From GCA-2401155 sp045047085 (GTDB lineage: Bacteria; Pseudomonadota; Alphaproteobacteria; Rhizobiales; Rhizobiaceae): a stretch of 64,000 nucleotides of DNA. Numbering within the stretch: the first letter of the stretch is position 1; each line of letters starts with the position of its first letter. Of this stretch, positions 44,249 through 52,613 are shown piece by piece. The notes below the pieces were generated by a model, which saw only the letters and a list, made by a program, of their open reading frames with translations, was not told the DNA's origin and did not search any database. Location: the NCBI GenBank assembly GCA_045047085.1, contig JASFYT010000055.1:29951-93950 (forward strand). Direction: 5' to 3'. Made by a program: the position numbers and the translations under genes.

Positions 44249-46096
44249 TCACTTGCGCAATTCAGCCTCAATTTTTGTATCTATCCAGAAAGACAGGCTA
44301 TCAATGCCGGAATAACCGGGTTGTGGTTCTGGAACCTGAATGTGCTTCCATTTGGCGAACCATATTTCCGGATTGTGCCATTGTGGGATGGCGTAATAAC
44401 GCCATTTGAGAATGCGGTCGAGGGCGTGGGTTAAATGGAGCAATTCCTGTCTGTCCGGGGCGAGGATGATTTCTTCAACCAATTCGTCAATCATCGGCTC
44501 TTTGATGCCAGAGAAATTTCGGCTGCCTGAACGGTTGGCTGAGGCGCTGGACCAGTATTCGCGCTGCTCATTTCCCGGTGAAAGGGATTGCGCGGTGAGG
44601 GTCGAGGTGATGTCAAAATCGAAATTATCGAGACGGTTTTTATACTGGGCCGTATCGAGAATGCGCAAAGATGCGGTGATGCCGATGCGTTTCAGGTTTT
44701 CAATGAAGGAATTTGTTTTGCGTTCCGCATTGGGATCGGCGGTGATGAACTCAATCGTGAATGGCTTGCCATTAACCGTTGTGAGTTGGCGCTTGTCGTT
44801 GAATTTCAGGCCTGCTTCTTTCAGCAGCTTGATGGCTTGACGTTGATACTTTCGGGTAGCGGAACGCTTGGTGTAATCCGGCAGGATGAACGGCTTGGTG
44901 AAAAGGTCTGCTGGCAATTTGTCGCGGTAGGCTTCCAGAATTTCCAATTCGCGACCAGTAGGTACATTGCTTGATTCTAGTTCTCCGCCCTCAAAAAAAC
45001 TGTCTGTGCGTTTATAAAGGTTGAAAAAAAGGTTTTTGTTCAAGGTTTCAAAATCAAACATCAGCGTGATGGCTTCACGCACTTTCGGATCCTTGAATTT
45101 TTCAATTCTGGTGTTGAAATAAAAGCCCGTGTAAAGCTGGCTTCTTGTGGTTTTGAAAGTCTGGGTAGCAACATCGCCACGTTTTATGGCTGGAAAAGTG
45201 TATTCCTTTTTCCATCGACTTTCCCGGCCTTCGACTTTGTAGTCGGATAGGCCACCCTTTTTGAAAGCTTCCCACATGGCGCTTTCATCGAGGAAATAGG
45301 TGTAGCGGATGCTGTCGTAATTGTAGCGCCCTTTACGCACAGCCACGTCCTCGGCCCAGTAATCTTTGACGCGGTCCCAGGTGATGTATTTGCCCATATC
45401 GTATTTACCGATTTTATACGGGCCGGAACCCAGCGGTGGTTCTTTTGTTGGGTTGGATATATCGCGTTTGTTGCCATCGGCGTCCGTGCCTTCCCACCAG
45501 TGTTTTGGCAAAATTGCGAGATCGCCAATGATGTGGGGCAGTTCGCGGTTTCCTTTTTGATCGAAGGTGAAGGTTACTTCGTTATTGCCGGTGCTTTCGA
45601 CGGATTTTACGTTTTTGAAATAGTCTTTCCAGAGCGGGTAATTGGTGCGCAATGCCTCCATCGACCAGATCACATCTTCCGGGGTGATGGGTTTGCCATC
45701 GTGCCAGCGGGCTTTTTCATTGATGTGATAGACGGCCCATGATGAATCATCAGCCTTGCGGAATTTATCTGCCACCAGACCGTAGGAAGCGCTTGGTTGA
45801 TCGAGGGATTGTTCGAACAGGTTGTCGTAGAGCAATCCGCCGAAATAGCTTAGGCCGCTGGGTGTTCTGCCTCGAACGACGAAAGGATTGAATGAATCAA
45901 ATCCACCGAAGGATGCGCGTTTAAGATGTCCGCCTTTTGGGGCGTCTGGATTGGCATGAGGGTAGTGGGTGAAATTCGCGTCGTGCTTTAGTTTCCCGAA
46001 AAGCGTATCTCCATGACGCCATTTGGATTCGTCAGCCAGAGCTGATGTAGCAAAAAGGAGTGTGAATAAGAGTGTGGCAGATTTCAAAAATGACAA
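44249..46096 (-). CDS. yejA: Peptide ABC transporter substrate-binding protein YejA
   Basis: A 615-residue periplasmic SBP_bac_5 protein. A signal peptide (LKSATLLFTLLFATSALA) precedes DESKWRHGDTLFGKLKHDANFTHYPHANPDAPKGGHLKRASFGGFDSFNPF, the YejA-type opening. Further on are SWAVYHINEKARWHDGKPITPEDVIWSMEAL and KVREAITLMFDFETLNKNLF, typical of family 5 binding proteins. The start is TTG at 46096, chosen because GAGGAA lies just upstream and the signal peptide follows; a much longer frame upstream runs through the terminator. It belongs with yejBEF but is separated from them by two genes. Confidence 0.88.
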   Translation of the reverse strand: MSFLKSATLLFTLLFATSALADESKWRHGDTLFGKLKHDANFTHYPHANPDAPKGGHLKRASFGGFDSFNPFVVRGRTPSGLSYFGGLLYDNLFEQSLDQPSASYGLVADKFRKADDSSWAVYHINEKARWHDGKPITPEDVIWSMEALRTNYPLWKDYFKNVKSVESTGNNEVTFTFDQKGNRELPHIIGDLAILPKHWWEGTDADGNKRDISNPTKEPPLGSGPYKIGKYDMGKYITWDRVKDYWAEDVAVRKGRYNYDSIRYTYFLDESAMWEAFKKGGLSDYKVEGRESRWKKEYTFPAIKRGDVATQTFKTTRSQLYTGFYFNTRIEKFKDPKVREAITLMFDFETLNKNLFFNLYKRTDSFFEGGELESSNVPTGRELEILEAYRDKLPADLFTKPFILPDYTKRSATRKYQRQAIKLLKEAGLKFNDKRQLTTVNGKPFTIEFITADPNAERKTNSFIENLKRIGITASLRILDTAQYKNRLDNFDFDITSTLTAQSLSPGNEQREYWSSASANRSGSRNFSGIKEPMIDELVEEIILAPDRQELLHLTHALDRILKWRYYAIPQWHNPEIWFAKWKHIQVPEPQPGYSGIDSLSFWIDTKIEAELRK

Positions 46097-46136
46097 ATGA
46101 TGTTCCTCATGCTGTATCAACGGCAACTCTAGGCAA

Positions 46137-46164
46137 TAAAAAAGGCCGGAACAATGTCCGGCCT
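46137..46164 (-). terminator. Intrinsic terminator after the cytochrome c gene
   Basis: On the minus strand AGGCCGGA and TCCGGCCT form a perfect eight-pair stem with a six-base loop, then a run of U. It separates cycM from yejA, which therefore needs its own promoter in the 40 bp between. Confidence 0.85.
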
Positions 46165-46191
46165 GATTAAATAAACTTAATGATTTGCGCC

Positions 46192-46746
46192 TTATTCGGC
46201 AGGCAGTGGTGCTGATGTTTCGGCCAAGCTGCGCAAATAGGCAACGATATTGGCGCGATCTGCAACCTTTTTCAGACCGGCAAAGCCCATTGCAGTGCCT
46301 TTCATGAACTTCTTTGGTTTCCACAGGAAGCCATTGAGGGTTTCATAGTCCCAGCTTTTGCCATCGGCTGCTGCCTTCAGAGCCGATGAATATCCAAATC
46401 CGTCGATGGAACCCATTGCGCGATTAACAATGCCGTAAAGAGGTGGACCAACTTTGGATTTGCCTGCAACTGTGAAATCATGGCAAGCCGCGCATTTCTT
46501 GGCAATTTTTTTACCAGCTTCCACATCGGCGCTGGCGAGCAACGCCAGGATAGGTTCATAGGCAGGGCCTGTATCCACGACCACTTTCTCGTGGCCACCG
46601 CTACCTTCGGCAACTTCAATCATGTAACCCGGCTTTTCCGGTGTTTCCATGTGGAACAGGCCTTCGGTGACGATGGAAAGGCCCATCAATACGAAAACGG
46701 CGCCCAATGCGGCCATGGCAAATTTGTTGAATTCAAAGGCATCCAT
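46192..46746 (-). CDS. cycM: Membrane-anchored c-type cytochrome (CycM-like, cytochrome c552 family)
   Basis: A 184-residue electron carrier. An N-terminal membrane anchor (FNKFAMAALGAVFVLMGLSIVTEGLF) is followed by a periplasmic class I cytochrome c domain. The heme-binding motif is KKCAACHDF (CXXCH) near residue 84. The axial Met is probably in FMKGTAMGFAGLKK near 150. It shuttles electrons between the bc1 complex and terminal oxidases (family knowledge). The gene is divergent from kdsB, a common Rhizobiales arrangement, and ends in a strong terminator. Confidence 0.92.
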   Translation of the reverse strand: MDAFEFNKFAMAALGAVFVLMGLSIVTEGLFHMETPEKPGYMIEVAEGSGGHEKVVVDTGPAYEPILALLASADVEAGKKIAKKCAACHDFTVAGKSKVGPPLYGIVNRAMGSIDGFGYSSALKAAADGKSWDYETLNGFLWKPKKFMKGTAMGFAGLKKVADRANIVAYLRSLAETSAPLPAE

Positions 46747-46941
46747 GGTGGAGCTCCTTAATTGGCATTTGTCTTTTTGCTGATTTCAGCCAAAGCATGT
46801 GTTGCCATAGTGACTATTCTATTTGCCAGTGCGATACTACGCCTGTAAGCCTTGTACAAGTGGGACTTTTTGACACCGCCTGCACATTTTGTAGAAAAAC
46901 CTAAATTAATTGCCAAATCTAGCCCAAAACTGACCAATTTC

Positions 46942-47673
46942 ATGTCTGATACGCTTATTTTAATTCCTGCCCGCATGGCATCAACTCGTTTGCCCGGTAA
47001 ACCACTGGCAGATGTTGCCGGAAAGCCCATGATTGTACGGGTTTGGGAGTGTGCTCTTGCGGCGGGTGTAGGACGGCCGGTGGTGGCAACTGATAGTGCT
47101 GAAGTGCTTGCTGCGGTTGAAGCGCATGGGGGCGAAGCGGTGATGACACGCGAGGATCATCAGTCCGGCTCAGACCGTATTTGGGAGGCAGTGACAAAAA
47201 TCGATCCACAGGGAAATGCCGAATTTATTATCAATGTTCAGGGCGATTTGCCGACGATAGAGGGAAAAACCATCGTCGAGAGTCTCGCGCCATTGCACGA
47301 TTCGGATGTGGATGTCGCAACATTGGCGACAGAAATTACGTTTGATGCGGAGCGCACTAATCCCAGTGTGGTGAAAGTTGTTGGAACGCCAATCGGAGAA
47401 AATCGCCTGCGCGCGCTCTATTTTACCCGCGCAACTGCGCCTTATGGCGATGGAGCGCTTTATCATCACATCGGACTTTATGCTTATCGCCGCAGGGCAT
47501 TGGAAAAATTTGTGTCCTTGCCACCGTCACCGCTTGAATTGCGGGAGAAGTTGGAGCAGTTACGTGCGCTTGAAGCAGGAATGCGTATTGATGTGGCTCT
47601 TGTGGATGCAGTCCCCCTTGGGGTAGATACGGCAGAAGATTTGGAAAAAGCGCGAGCATCATTTATAAACTGA
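46942..47673 (+). CDS. kdsB: 3-deoxy-manno-octulosonate cytidylyltransferase
   Basis: A 243-residue cytosolic enzyme activating Kdo as CMP-Kdo for lipopolysaccharide inner core synthesis. The nucleotide-binding N-terminus is TLILIPARMASTRLPGKPLADVAGKPMIV. Other family motifs are VATDSAEV, EDHQSGSDRIWEA and the metal-binding FIINVQGDLPTI. The C-terminus ends in LGVDTAEDLEKARA, as expected. The ATG at 46942 gives the normal N-terminus; a longer frame upstream is not similar to the family. It is followed by pheA 9 bp later. Confidence 0.95.
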   Translation: MSDTLILIPARMASTRLPGKPLADVAGKPMIVRVWECALAAGVGRPVVATDSAEVLAAVEAHGGEAVMTREDHQSGSDRIWEAVTKIDPQGNAEFIINVQGDLPTIEGKTIVESLAPLHDSDVDVATLATEITFDAERTNPSVVKVVGTPIGENRLRALYFTRATAPYGDGALYHHIGLYAYRRRALEKFVSLPPSPLELREKLEQLRALEAGMRIDVALVDAVPLGVDTAEDLEKARASFIN

Positions 47674-47682
47674 GTGAAGAAT

Positions 47683-48534
47683 ATGGATAAAAATCGTACC
47701 GGTAAAATTGGATTTCAGGGTGCCAAGGGTGCCAATTCAGAAATTGCGAGCGCGGATGTGTTTCCCAAAATGGAAGCTGTTCCGTGCGATACGTTTGAAG
47801 ATGTTTTCAATGTGCTGAAAAAGGGCGAAGTTGATCTGGCGATGATCCCGATTGAGAACACGCTTGCCGGCCGCGTGGCCGATATTCATCATTTGTTGCC
47901 CAATTCGGGTACGTTTATTATTGGCGAATATTTTCTGCCCATTCATTTTGATTTGATGGTTCTACCGGGTGTCAATCTTGAAGATATTCACACGGTCTAT
48001 AGCCATGTTCATGCGCTTGGTCAGTGCCGCAAAATCATTCGTAAAAATGGCTGGAAAGCGGTTGTCAGTGGTGATACGGCGGGTTCTGCCAAGCTGGTGA
48101 GCGAGAGCGGTGACCGAAATATTGCGTCTCTTGCGCCTTCGCTTGCAGCCGAAATTTACGGTCTCGACACACTGGACCGGAATGTGGAAGATGCGGATCA
48201 CAATACTACCCGTTTTGTAATTTTATCGCGTGAGGAAATCCGAGCCGAACAGGGTAGCGGGCCGATCATGACCACATTTTTGTTTCAGGTGCGCAATATT
48301 CCTGCTGCACTTTATAAGGCCATGGGCGGATTTGCTACAAATGGGGTGAACATGACCAAGCTGGAAAGTTATCAGATTGGTGGAAGTTTTTCGGCGACGC
48401 AGTTTTATGCCGATATTGTGGGCCATCCTGATGATAAGAACGTAAAACTCGCTCTGGAAGAGTTGGCGTTCTTTTGTGATGAACTCAAAATATTGGGCGT
48501 TTATCTTGCGTCTGAAACGGGGGATGCGCGCTAG
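47683..48534 (+). CDS. pheA: Prephenate dehydratase
   Basis: A 283-residue enzyme converting prephenate to phenylpyruvate in phenylalanine synthesis. The catalytic domain opens with GKIGFQGAKGANSEIAS and contains the substrate motif HNTTRFVILSREE (TRF) near residue 170. The C-terminal ACT domain includes LYKAMGGFATNGVNMTKLESYQIGG, where phenylalanine feedback binding is expected. No chorismate mutase part is present, as usual in alphaproteobacteria. The ATG at 47683 (MDKNRTG) is preferred over a GTG 9 bp upstream. It converges on nudC with only 3 bp between the stops. Confidence 0.94.
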   Translation: MDKNRTGKIGFQGAKGANSEIASADVFPKMEAVPCDTFEDVFNVLKKGEVDLAMIPIENTLAGRVADIHHLLPNSGTFIIGEYFLPIHFDLMVLPGVNLEDIHTVYSHVHALGQCRKIIRKNGWKAVVSGDTAGSAKLVSESGDRNIASLAPSLAAEIYGLDTLDRNVEDADHNTTRFVILSREEIRAEQGSGPIMTTFLFQVRNIPAALYKAMGGFATNGVNMTKLESYQIGGSFSATQFYADIVGHPDDKNVKLALEELAFFCDELKILGVYLASETGDAR

Positions 48535-48537
48535 GCG

Positions 48538-49467
48538 CTATCCTTCTGCCCATTTTCCGATAATGCTTGATGCTATCGCCTTGCTCGGCGGACATTTCAG
48601 TCCGTCGGGATGGGTATCCGAACGCATCAAATCAACTTCTTCGCGAGAGAACCAGCGACAGTCTTCGAGCTCGCTTTCATCCATGTGAATTTCATCGGAG
48701 AGGGCCTCGGCGTGTACTCCAATCATCAGTGAATGGGGAAAGGGCCATGGCTGGCTGGCGAAATACTTCACCTGTCCGACCTTGATGCCGGATTCTTCGA
48801 ATGTTTCGCGGCGCACGGCTGCTTCAATGGTTTCGCCGGGTTCAACAAAGCCTGCAAGGGTTGAGAACCATCCCGGCTGGAAATGGTGGGAGCGGCCGAG
48901 TAGACATTGGTCGCCTTTAACCGCGAGCATGATGACTACCGGGTCGGTGCGCGGGAAAATCTTATGATCGCAATTGGGGCAATCGCGGCGATATCCACCG
49001 ATCTTTGTTTCGCTGGCGTGTCCGCATTTTCCGCAAAACCGGTTCATGCGGTTCCAATAGGAAATGCTGCCGCCATGGCCAATGATCGATGCATCTTCGT
49101 CGCTCACCACATCGGAATATAGCATGGAGCGAAAGTCAACGACCTGAAACGGCTCTTCAAGGGTGTCTGCATCAATGCCAACCCCAACCGCTACACGCGG
49201 GCCATCATCGGTAATACCCAACAGGATTGCATTTTCATGTTTTGGTTTGAAAACTTCCGCTTCTTGTAGCGAGAAGTGGCATGTGGAATTGCTGCCCGTG
49301 CGTGTGATAACTTTGCTGCCAGCATAAAGATACAATCGTACATTTGGATCTTTCAGTGCATTAGGTAAGGAATTCTCGTCACGATTTTCCGCATCACGGA
49401 TGAGGCTGTTTTGGGCAAAGCCGACAAGACTACTTGGTTCAGGTGGGAGGGTCTGATCAAAATCCAT
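48538..49467 (-). CDS. nudC: NAD(+)/NADH diphosphatase (NudC-type Nudix hydrolase)
   Basis: A 309-residue Nudix enzyme hydrolysing NADH/NAD+ and possibly removing NAD caps from RNA. The zinc ribbon is FCGKCGHASETKIGGYRRDCPNCDHKIFPR near residues 142-171. The Nudix box is GFVEPGETIEAAVRRETFEESG near 209. The NudC-specific motif SQPWPFPHSLM follows near 243. The N-terminal domain is typical in length. It precedes pheA's convergent end and follows the HIT gene by 9 bp on the same strand, suggesting a HIT-nudC operon. Confidence 0.93.
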   Translation of the reverse strand: MDFDQTLPPEPSSLVGFAQNSLIRDAENRDENSLPNALKDPNVRLYLYAGSKVITRTGSNSTCHFSLQEAEVFKPKHENAILLGITDDGPRVAVGVGIDADTLEEPFQVVDFRSMLYSDVVSDEDASIIGHGGSISYWNRMNRFCGKCGHASETKIGGYRRDCPNCDHKIFPRTDPVVIMLAVKGDQCLLGRSHHFQPGWFSTLAGFVEPGETIEAAVRRETFEESGIKVGQVKYFASQPWPFPHSLMIGVHAEALSDEIHMDESELEDCRWFSREEVDLMRSDTHPDGLKCPPSKAIASSIIGKWAEG

Positions 49468-49476
49468 GTAATGCCT

Positions 49477-49905
49477 CTAAAAAGTAAAATTAGTGCTGGA
49501 AGCCAGCGCCTGTTGCAATTCAATTATCAGTTCGTCTTTTGCGTTTTTATCGTATGGTTGGCGCTTGCCAAACCCCCAGACGGGGCCGGGCCAATTGGTA
49601 TCACCCTCATTGCGGGCAATCACATGAATATGCAATTGGCGAACGATATTGCCAATGGCAGCAGAGTTGATTTTTTCACAATTTGTATGTTTTTTTAGCA
49701 CTTCAGCAACCAACGCGGTCTCGAGGGCCATTTTTTCCTGGTGATTTGTGGATGCGTCGTGGGTTTCAGCTAAATCGGCCACCTTTGGCACTAAAATCAG
49801 CCATGGCCACCGACTATCATCCATCAATCGCACTTCGCATAATTCATAGCTACCGATGAAAAAAGTATCGGCTGCGAGGCGAGAATCAAGTTGGAAATTG
49901 CTCAT
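49477..49905 (-). CDS. HIT-domain nucleotide hydrolase/transferase family protein
   Basis: A 142-residue histidine-triad protein. The triad region is NIVRQLHIHVIARNEGDTNWPGPVWGFGKR near residues 90-119. The motif reads H-x-H-x-I, so the third histidine of the canonical HIT triad is replaced, as in several alphaproteobacterial members; the middle catalytic His is retained. An N-terminal stretch, LCEVRLMDDSRWPWLILVPK, fits this HIT subgroup. It probably acts on a dinucleotide or acyl-adenylate; the substrate is unknown. It lies upstream of nudC on the same strand, which suggests a joint role in nucleotide clean-up. Confidence 0.82.
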   Translation of the reverse strand: MSNFQLDSRLAADTFFIGSYELCEVRLMDDSRWPWLILVPKVADLAETHDASTNHQEKMALETALVAEVLKKHTNCEKINSAAIGNIVRQLHIHVIARNEGDTNWPGPVWGFGKRQPYDKNAKDELIIELQQALASSTNFTF

Positions 49906-49939
49906 CGGGCGCTTCTATCATGAAAATGGCCGATAAAGC

Positions 49940-49968
49940 TTGATTTTTTTGCCGTCCCATACGATATC
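49940..49968 (+). promoter_or_regulatory. Candidate promoter of the SRP RNA gene
   Basis: TTGATT (49940-49945) and GATATC (49963-49968) are separated by 17 bp, and about 7 bp later the predicted RNA begins. The -35 is good and the -10 is weak, as often in alphaproteobacteria. Confidence 0.5.
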
Positions 49969-49975
49969 TCCCCTT

Positions 49976-50073
49976 GGAAGGTTGGTGATGGGCGAGTGCC
50001 CTTGTCAATTGGGTCAGGTCCGGAAGGAAGCAGCCCCGGTGAGATTTTCTCGGGTCATCTATACCAGCCTTCT
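49976..50073 (+). ncRNA. ffs: Signal recognition particle RNA (4.5S, small SRP RNA)
   Basis: The conserved Ffh-binding and tetraloop region is visible at about 50013-50035 (GGTCAGGTCCGGAAGGAAGC), followed by CAGCC. The 5' end GGAAGGTTGGTGAT pairs with ATACCAGCCTTCT at the 3' end, forming the long hairpin. A T-run (50075-50081) follows directly as terminator. The RNA binds Ffh to deliver membrane proteins co-translationally. Placement upstream of dnaX-ybaB-recR is usual in alphaproteobacteria. Ends are estimated from the pairing and may be off by a few bases. Confidence 0.93.
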
Positions 50074-50094
50074 ACTTTTTTCTTTCTCACGGCC

Positions 50095-50143
50095 TATCTT
50101 CGCTTGCGCTCAGGCCTGCGAAGGCGCGGCGCATTAGCGCCGG
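50095..50143 (+). repeat. Dispersed palindromic repeat, copy B
   Basis: TATCTTCGCTTG..., then GGCCTGCG and the palindrome core GGCGCATTAGCGCC, followed by GGG. It matches copy C (opposite strand) and, more loosely, copy A at 12.8 kb. Confidence 0.7.
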
Positions 50144-50282
50144 GTTCCCACGCTCGCCCTTCGGGCTCTCATTCATTTCCCATGATAAAATTGTTGTCTT
50201 TTTCCCAAGGCAGCCTTGCCAGATAGTTCCCTTGCTCCATCTCACCTGTAGCAACCACGCCGCAGGCGGGAGCGAAGAGCGA

Positions 50283-50330
50283 CCGGCGCTAATGCGCCGC
50301 CCATGCGCAGGCCCGAACGAAGTGAAGATA
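50283..50330 (-). repeat. Dispersed palindromic repeat, copy C (inverted relative to copy B)
   Basis: Read on the minus strand it begins TATCTTCACTTCGTTCGGGC, continues CTGCGCATGGGC and ends in GGCGCATTAGCGCCGG. It shares the start and the end of copy B and the CGTTCGGGCCTGC segment of copy A. Confidence 0.7.
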
Positions 50331-50422
50331 TGCCGTGAGCCAAATAAAGAAAACTTGTTGGATAGAGGGCTGGGGATGCGGAATCCTGTTTATGCAATTT
50401 CAATTTACGTTATAGTTGGGCC

Positions 50423-52234
50423 ATGAGTGAACAAACCAAACCAGAATATCGGGTATTAGCGCGTAAATACCGGTCACAGAATTTTGACGAGCTTATCGGG
50501 CAAGGTCCGATGGTTCAGACATTGGCTAATGCGTTTGAAACCGGGCGTATTGCGCAGGCTTATATGCTTACCGGGGTACGGGGTGTGGGTAAAACTTCCA
50601 CGGCTCGTATTCTGGCGCGTGCGCTTAACTATAAGACTGAAAAAATTGATGAGCCGACCATTGATATTGCTGAACTAGGCGAACATTGTCAGGCCATTAT
50701 TGATGGTCGTCATGTGGACATTATCGAGATGGATGCAGCCTCTCATACGGGCATTGATGATATTCGCGATCTGATTGAATCAGCGCAATATAAGCCTGTC
50801 TCCGCACGCTACAAAGTTTACATCATCGATGAGGTGCATATGCTTTCTAAAAGCGCTTTTAATGGCCTTTTGAAAACGCTGGAAGAGCCGCCGGAGCATG
50901 TGAAATTTATCTTTGCTACAACCGAAATTCGCAAAGTACCTGTCACTATTCTTTCGCGCTGCCAGCGTTTTGATTTGCGCCGTATTGATGCTGCGACCAT
51001 GACCGATCACTTACAAAAAATTTGTAAACTGGAAGAGGTAGAAGTTGAAGAAGAAGCGCTGGCAATCATTGCACGTGCCTCGGAAGGTTCTGCTCGTGAT
51101 GCGCTTTCCATGCTAGATCAGGCGATTGCCCATGGCAGTGTTGGTGTGGTGAAAGCTGAATCCATCCGCTCCATGCTTGGCCTTGCAGACCGTACCCGCA
51201 TCATTGATTTATTCGAACATATCATGAAGGGCGATATTGCCTCCGCGATGGGAGAACTCAAAGCGCAATATGATATTGGCGCCGACCCGCTGGTGGTGCT
51301 GAGCGATCTGGCGGATTTTATCCACTTTGTCACCAAACTGAAATATATCCCGAGTGCGGGAGAGGATAAAAGTCTCTCAGAAGCCGAGCGTATTCGCGGT
51401 GGTGAATTTGCCGAAAAACTGTCTGTGCGTGTGCTTGGCCGTGCATGGCAGATTTTACTTAAAGGCATGAGTGAAGTTCAGACATCTGAGCGAGCGCTTG
51501 CTTCTGCCGATATGGTGCTTATCCGTATGACCCATGCGGCGGACTTGCCGACACCTGATGAGTTAATACGTAAAATTCAAGATGGGCAGTCGGTGGTGGG
51601 TTCGGCTCCGTCCCCTCGTGGTGGGAGCGGCTCGTCATCAAATGGGCAGGGTGGCACTCAAAGTTCAAATTCCGGTTCGCGCGTGCTTGCGGATACTGTG
51701 CCAAGTTCTGCGCCCACATTGGTGGCTTCTTCCGGTGCTGCTACGGCTGCTCTTCAGGTGCATGATGCACCGCCAGAAAATATGGTGCCTGAACGCGCGC
51801 TCAACAATTTTGATGAACTGATTTTTCTGGTGGAAGATAAGCGCGACCTTGCCATGAAAACATATCTGCGCCGTAATGTGCGGGTGGTGAGTTTTGCTGA
51901 TGGGCGTATGGAAGTTAATCTGGTGGAAAATCCGCCGAAGACATTTTTGACGGACTTATCCAAGAAGCTGCAGGCATGGACCGGCAAGCGCTGGATGATT
52001 TCTACCAGCATGCAGGAGGGTGCACCTACTCTTGACGAGGTAGAACAGGCTGAAACTGCTGCTATTGTCGAACAGGCACGAACTGACCCGACGGTTGAAG
52101 CCATTCTTGAGCGTTTTCCCGGTTCCCGCATCATCGATGTGCGTATCCGGCTTGAGGGGACCCTTGAAGATGGTGAAGTCGAAGGTGCCGGGGATGTGAG
52201 TGACGGTGACGGGCTTGACGATTTCTTCGAATAG
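50423..52234 (+). CDS. dnaX: DNA polymerase III subunits gamma and tau
   Basis: A 603-residue clamp-loader ATPase. Walker A is GVRGVGKTSTARILARAL near residues 51-68. The DEVH-type Walker B is VYIIDEVHMLSKSAFNGLLKTLEEPPEHVKFIFATTE near 134-170. The SRC sensor is ILSRCQRFDLRRI near 177. The usual zinc-finger cysteines between Walker A and B are replaced by NYKTEKIDEPTIDIAELGEHCQAI, a known alphaproteobacterial feature. The C-terminal part (about 390-460) is a flexible G/S-rich linker, then a tau-like domain. No frameshift signal was identified. It is the first gene of dnaX-ybaB-recR. Confidence 0.94.
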   Translation: MSEQTKPEYRVLARKYRSQNFDELIGQGPMVQTLANAFETGRIAQAYMLTGVRGVGKTSTARILARALNYKTEKIDEPTIDIAELGEHCQAIIDGRHVDIIEMDAASHTGIDDIRDLIESAQYKPVSARYKVYIIDEVHMLSKSAFNGLLKTLEEPPEHVKFIFATTEIRKVPVTILSRCQRFDLRRIDAATMTDHLQKICKLEEVEVEEEALAIIARASEGSARDALSMLDQAIAHGSVGVVKAESIRSMLGLADRTRIIDLFEHIMKGDIASAMGELKAQYDIGADPLVVLSDLADFIHFVTKLKYIPSAGEDKSLSEAERIRGGEFAEKLSVRVLGRAWQILLKGMSEVQTSERALASADMVLIRMTHAADLPTPDELIRKIQDGQSVVGSAPSPRGGSGSSSNGQGGTQSSNSGSRVLADTVPSSAPTLVASSGAATAALQVHDAPPENMVPERALNNFDELIFLVEDKRDLAMKTYLRRNVRVVSFADGRMEVNLVENPPKTFLTDLSKKLQAWTGKRWMISTSMQEGAPTLDEVEQAETAAIVEQARTDPTVEAILERFPGSRIIDVRIRLEGTLEDGEVEGAGDVSDGDGLDDFFE

Positions 52235-52281
52235 CCCCATCTGAGTATTAGTAATTTAAAGTAAATTTCGGAAAGAAGATC

Positions 52282-52608
52282 ATGAAAGATATTATGGGCC
52301 TGATGAAGCAGGCCAAAGAAATGCAGGGTAAAATGGAAGCAATGCAGGCCGAACTTGCGAAGGCTGAAGTTGAAGGTGAATCTGGTGCCGGTCTGGTGAA
52401 GGTTACTCTTTCGGGCAAAAACGAGATGCGTGCGATCAGCATTGATCCATCGCTGCTCAAAGCGGAAGAAGGTGAGATCCTTGAAGATCTGATCATGGCT
52501 GCAACCAATGATGCGAGAGCCAAGGTGGAGCAGTTTGCTGCTGAGAAAACTCAGGAACTGACAGCCGGATTGCCTATTCCTCCCGGCATGAAATTGCCTT
52601 TCGGATAA
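52282..52608 (+). CDS. ybaB: Nucleoid-associated protein YbaB/EbfC
   Basis: A 108-residue DNA-binding protein of the YbaB/EbfC family, normal in length. Typical N-terminal helix: DIMGLMKQAKEMQGKMEAMQAELAKAEVEGESGAGLVKVTLSGKNEMRAISIDPSLL. It ends with ELTAGLPIPPGMKLPFG, the conserved proline-rich tail. It forms dimers that grip DNA. It lies between dnaX and recR, 48 bp and 6 bp away, the usual operon order. Confidence 0.95.
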   Translation: MKDIMGLMKQAKEMQGKMEAMQAELAKAEVEGESGAGLVKVTLSGKNEMRAISIDPSLLKAEEGEILEDLIMAATNDARAKVEQFAAEKTQELTAGLPIPPGMKLPFG

Positions 52609-52613
52609 GCATA

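Larger units (their letters stand above)
50082..50422. other. Region between ffs and dnaX, about 340 bp, holding an inverted pair of dispersed repeats
   Basis: No protein-like frame is present. The region contains repeat copies B (plus) and C (minus), each about 48 bp, facing each other around roughly 140 bp of unique sequence. There is also a small GAGCCCGAAGGGCGAGC-type hairpin next to copy B. The dnaX promoter must lie near its 3' end. Confidence 0.6.

Noticed and set aside
50232..50426. Plus-strand frame overlapping repeat copy C and the dnaX start
   Set aside because: Low-information translation across a palindromic repeat; no ribosome site and no family pattern.
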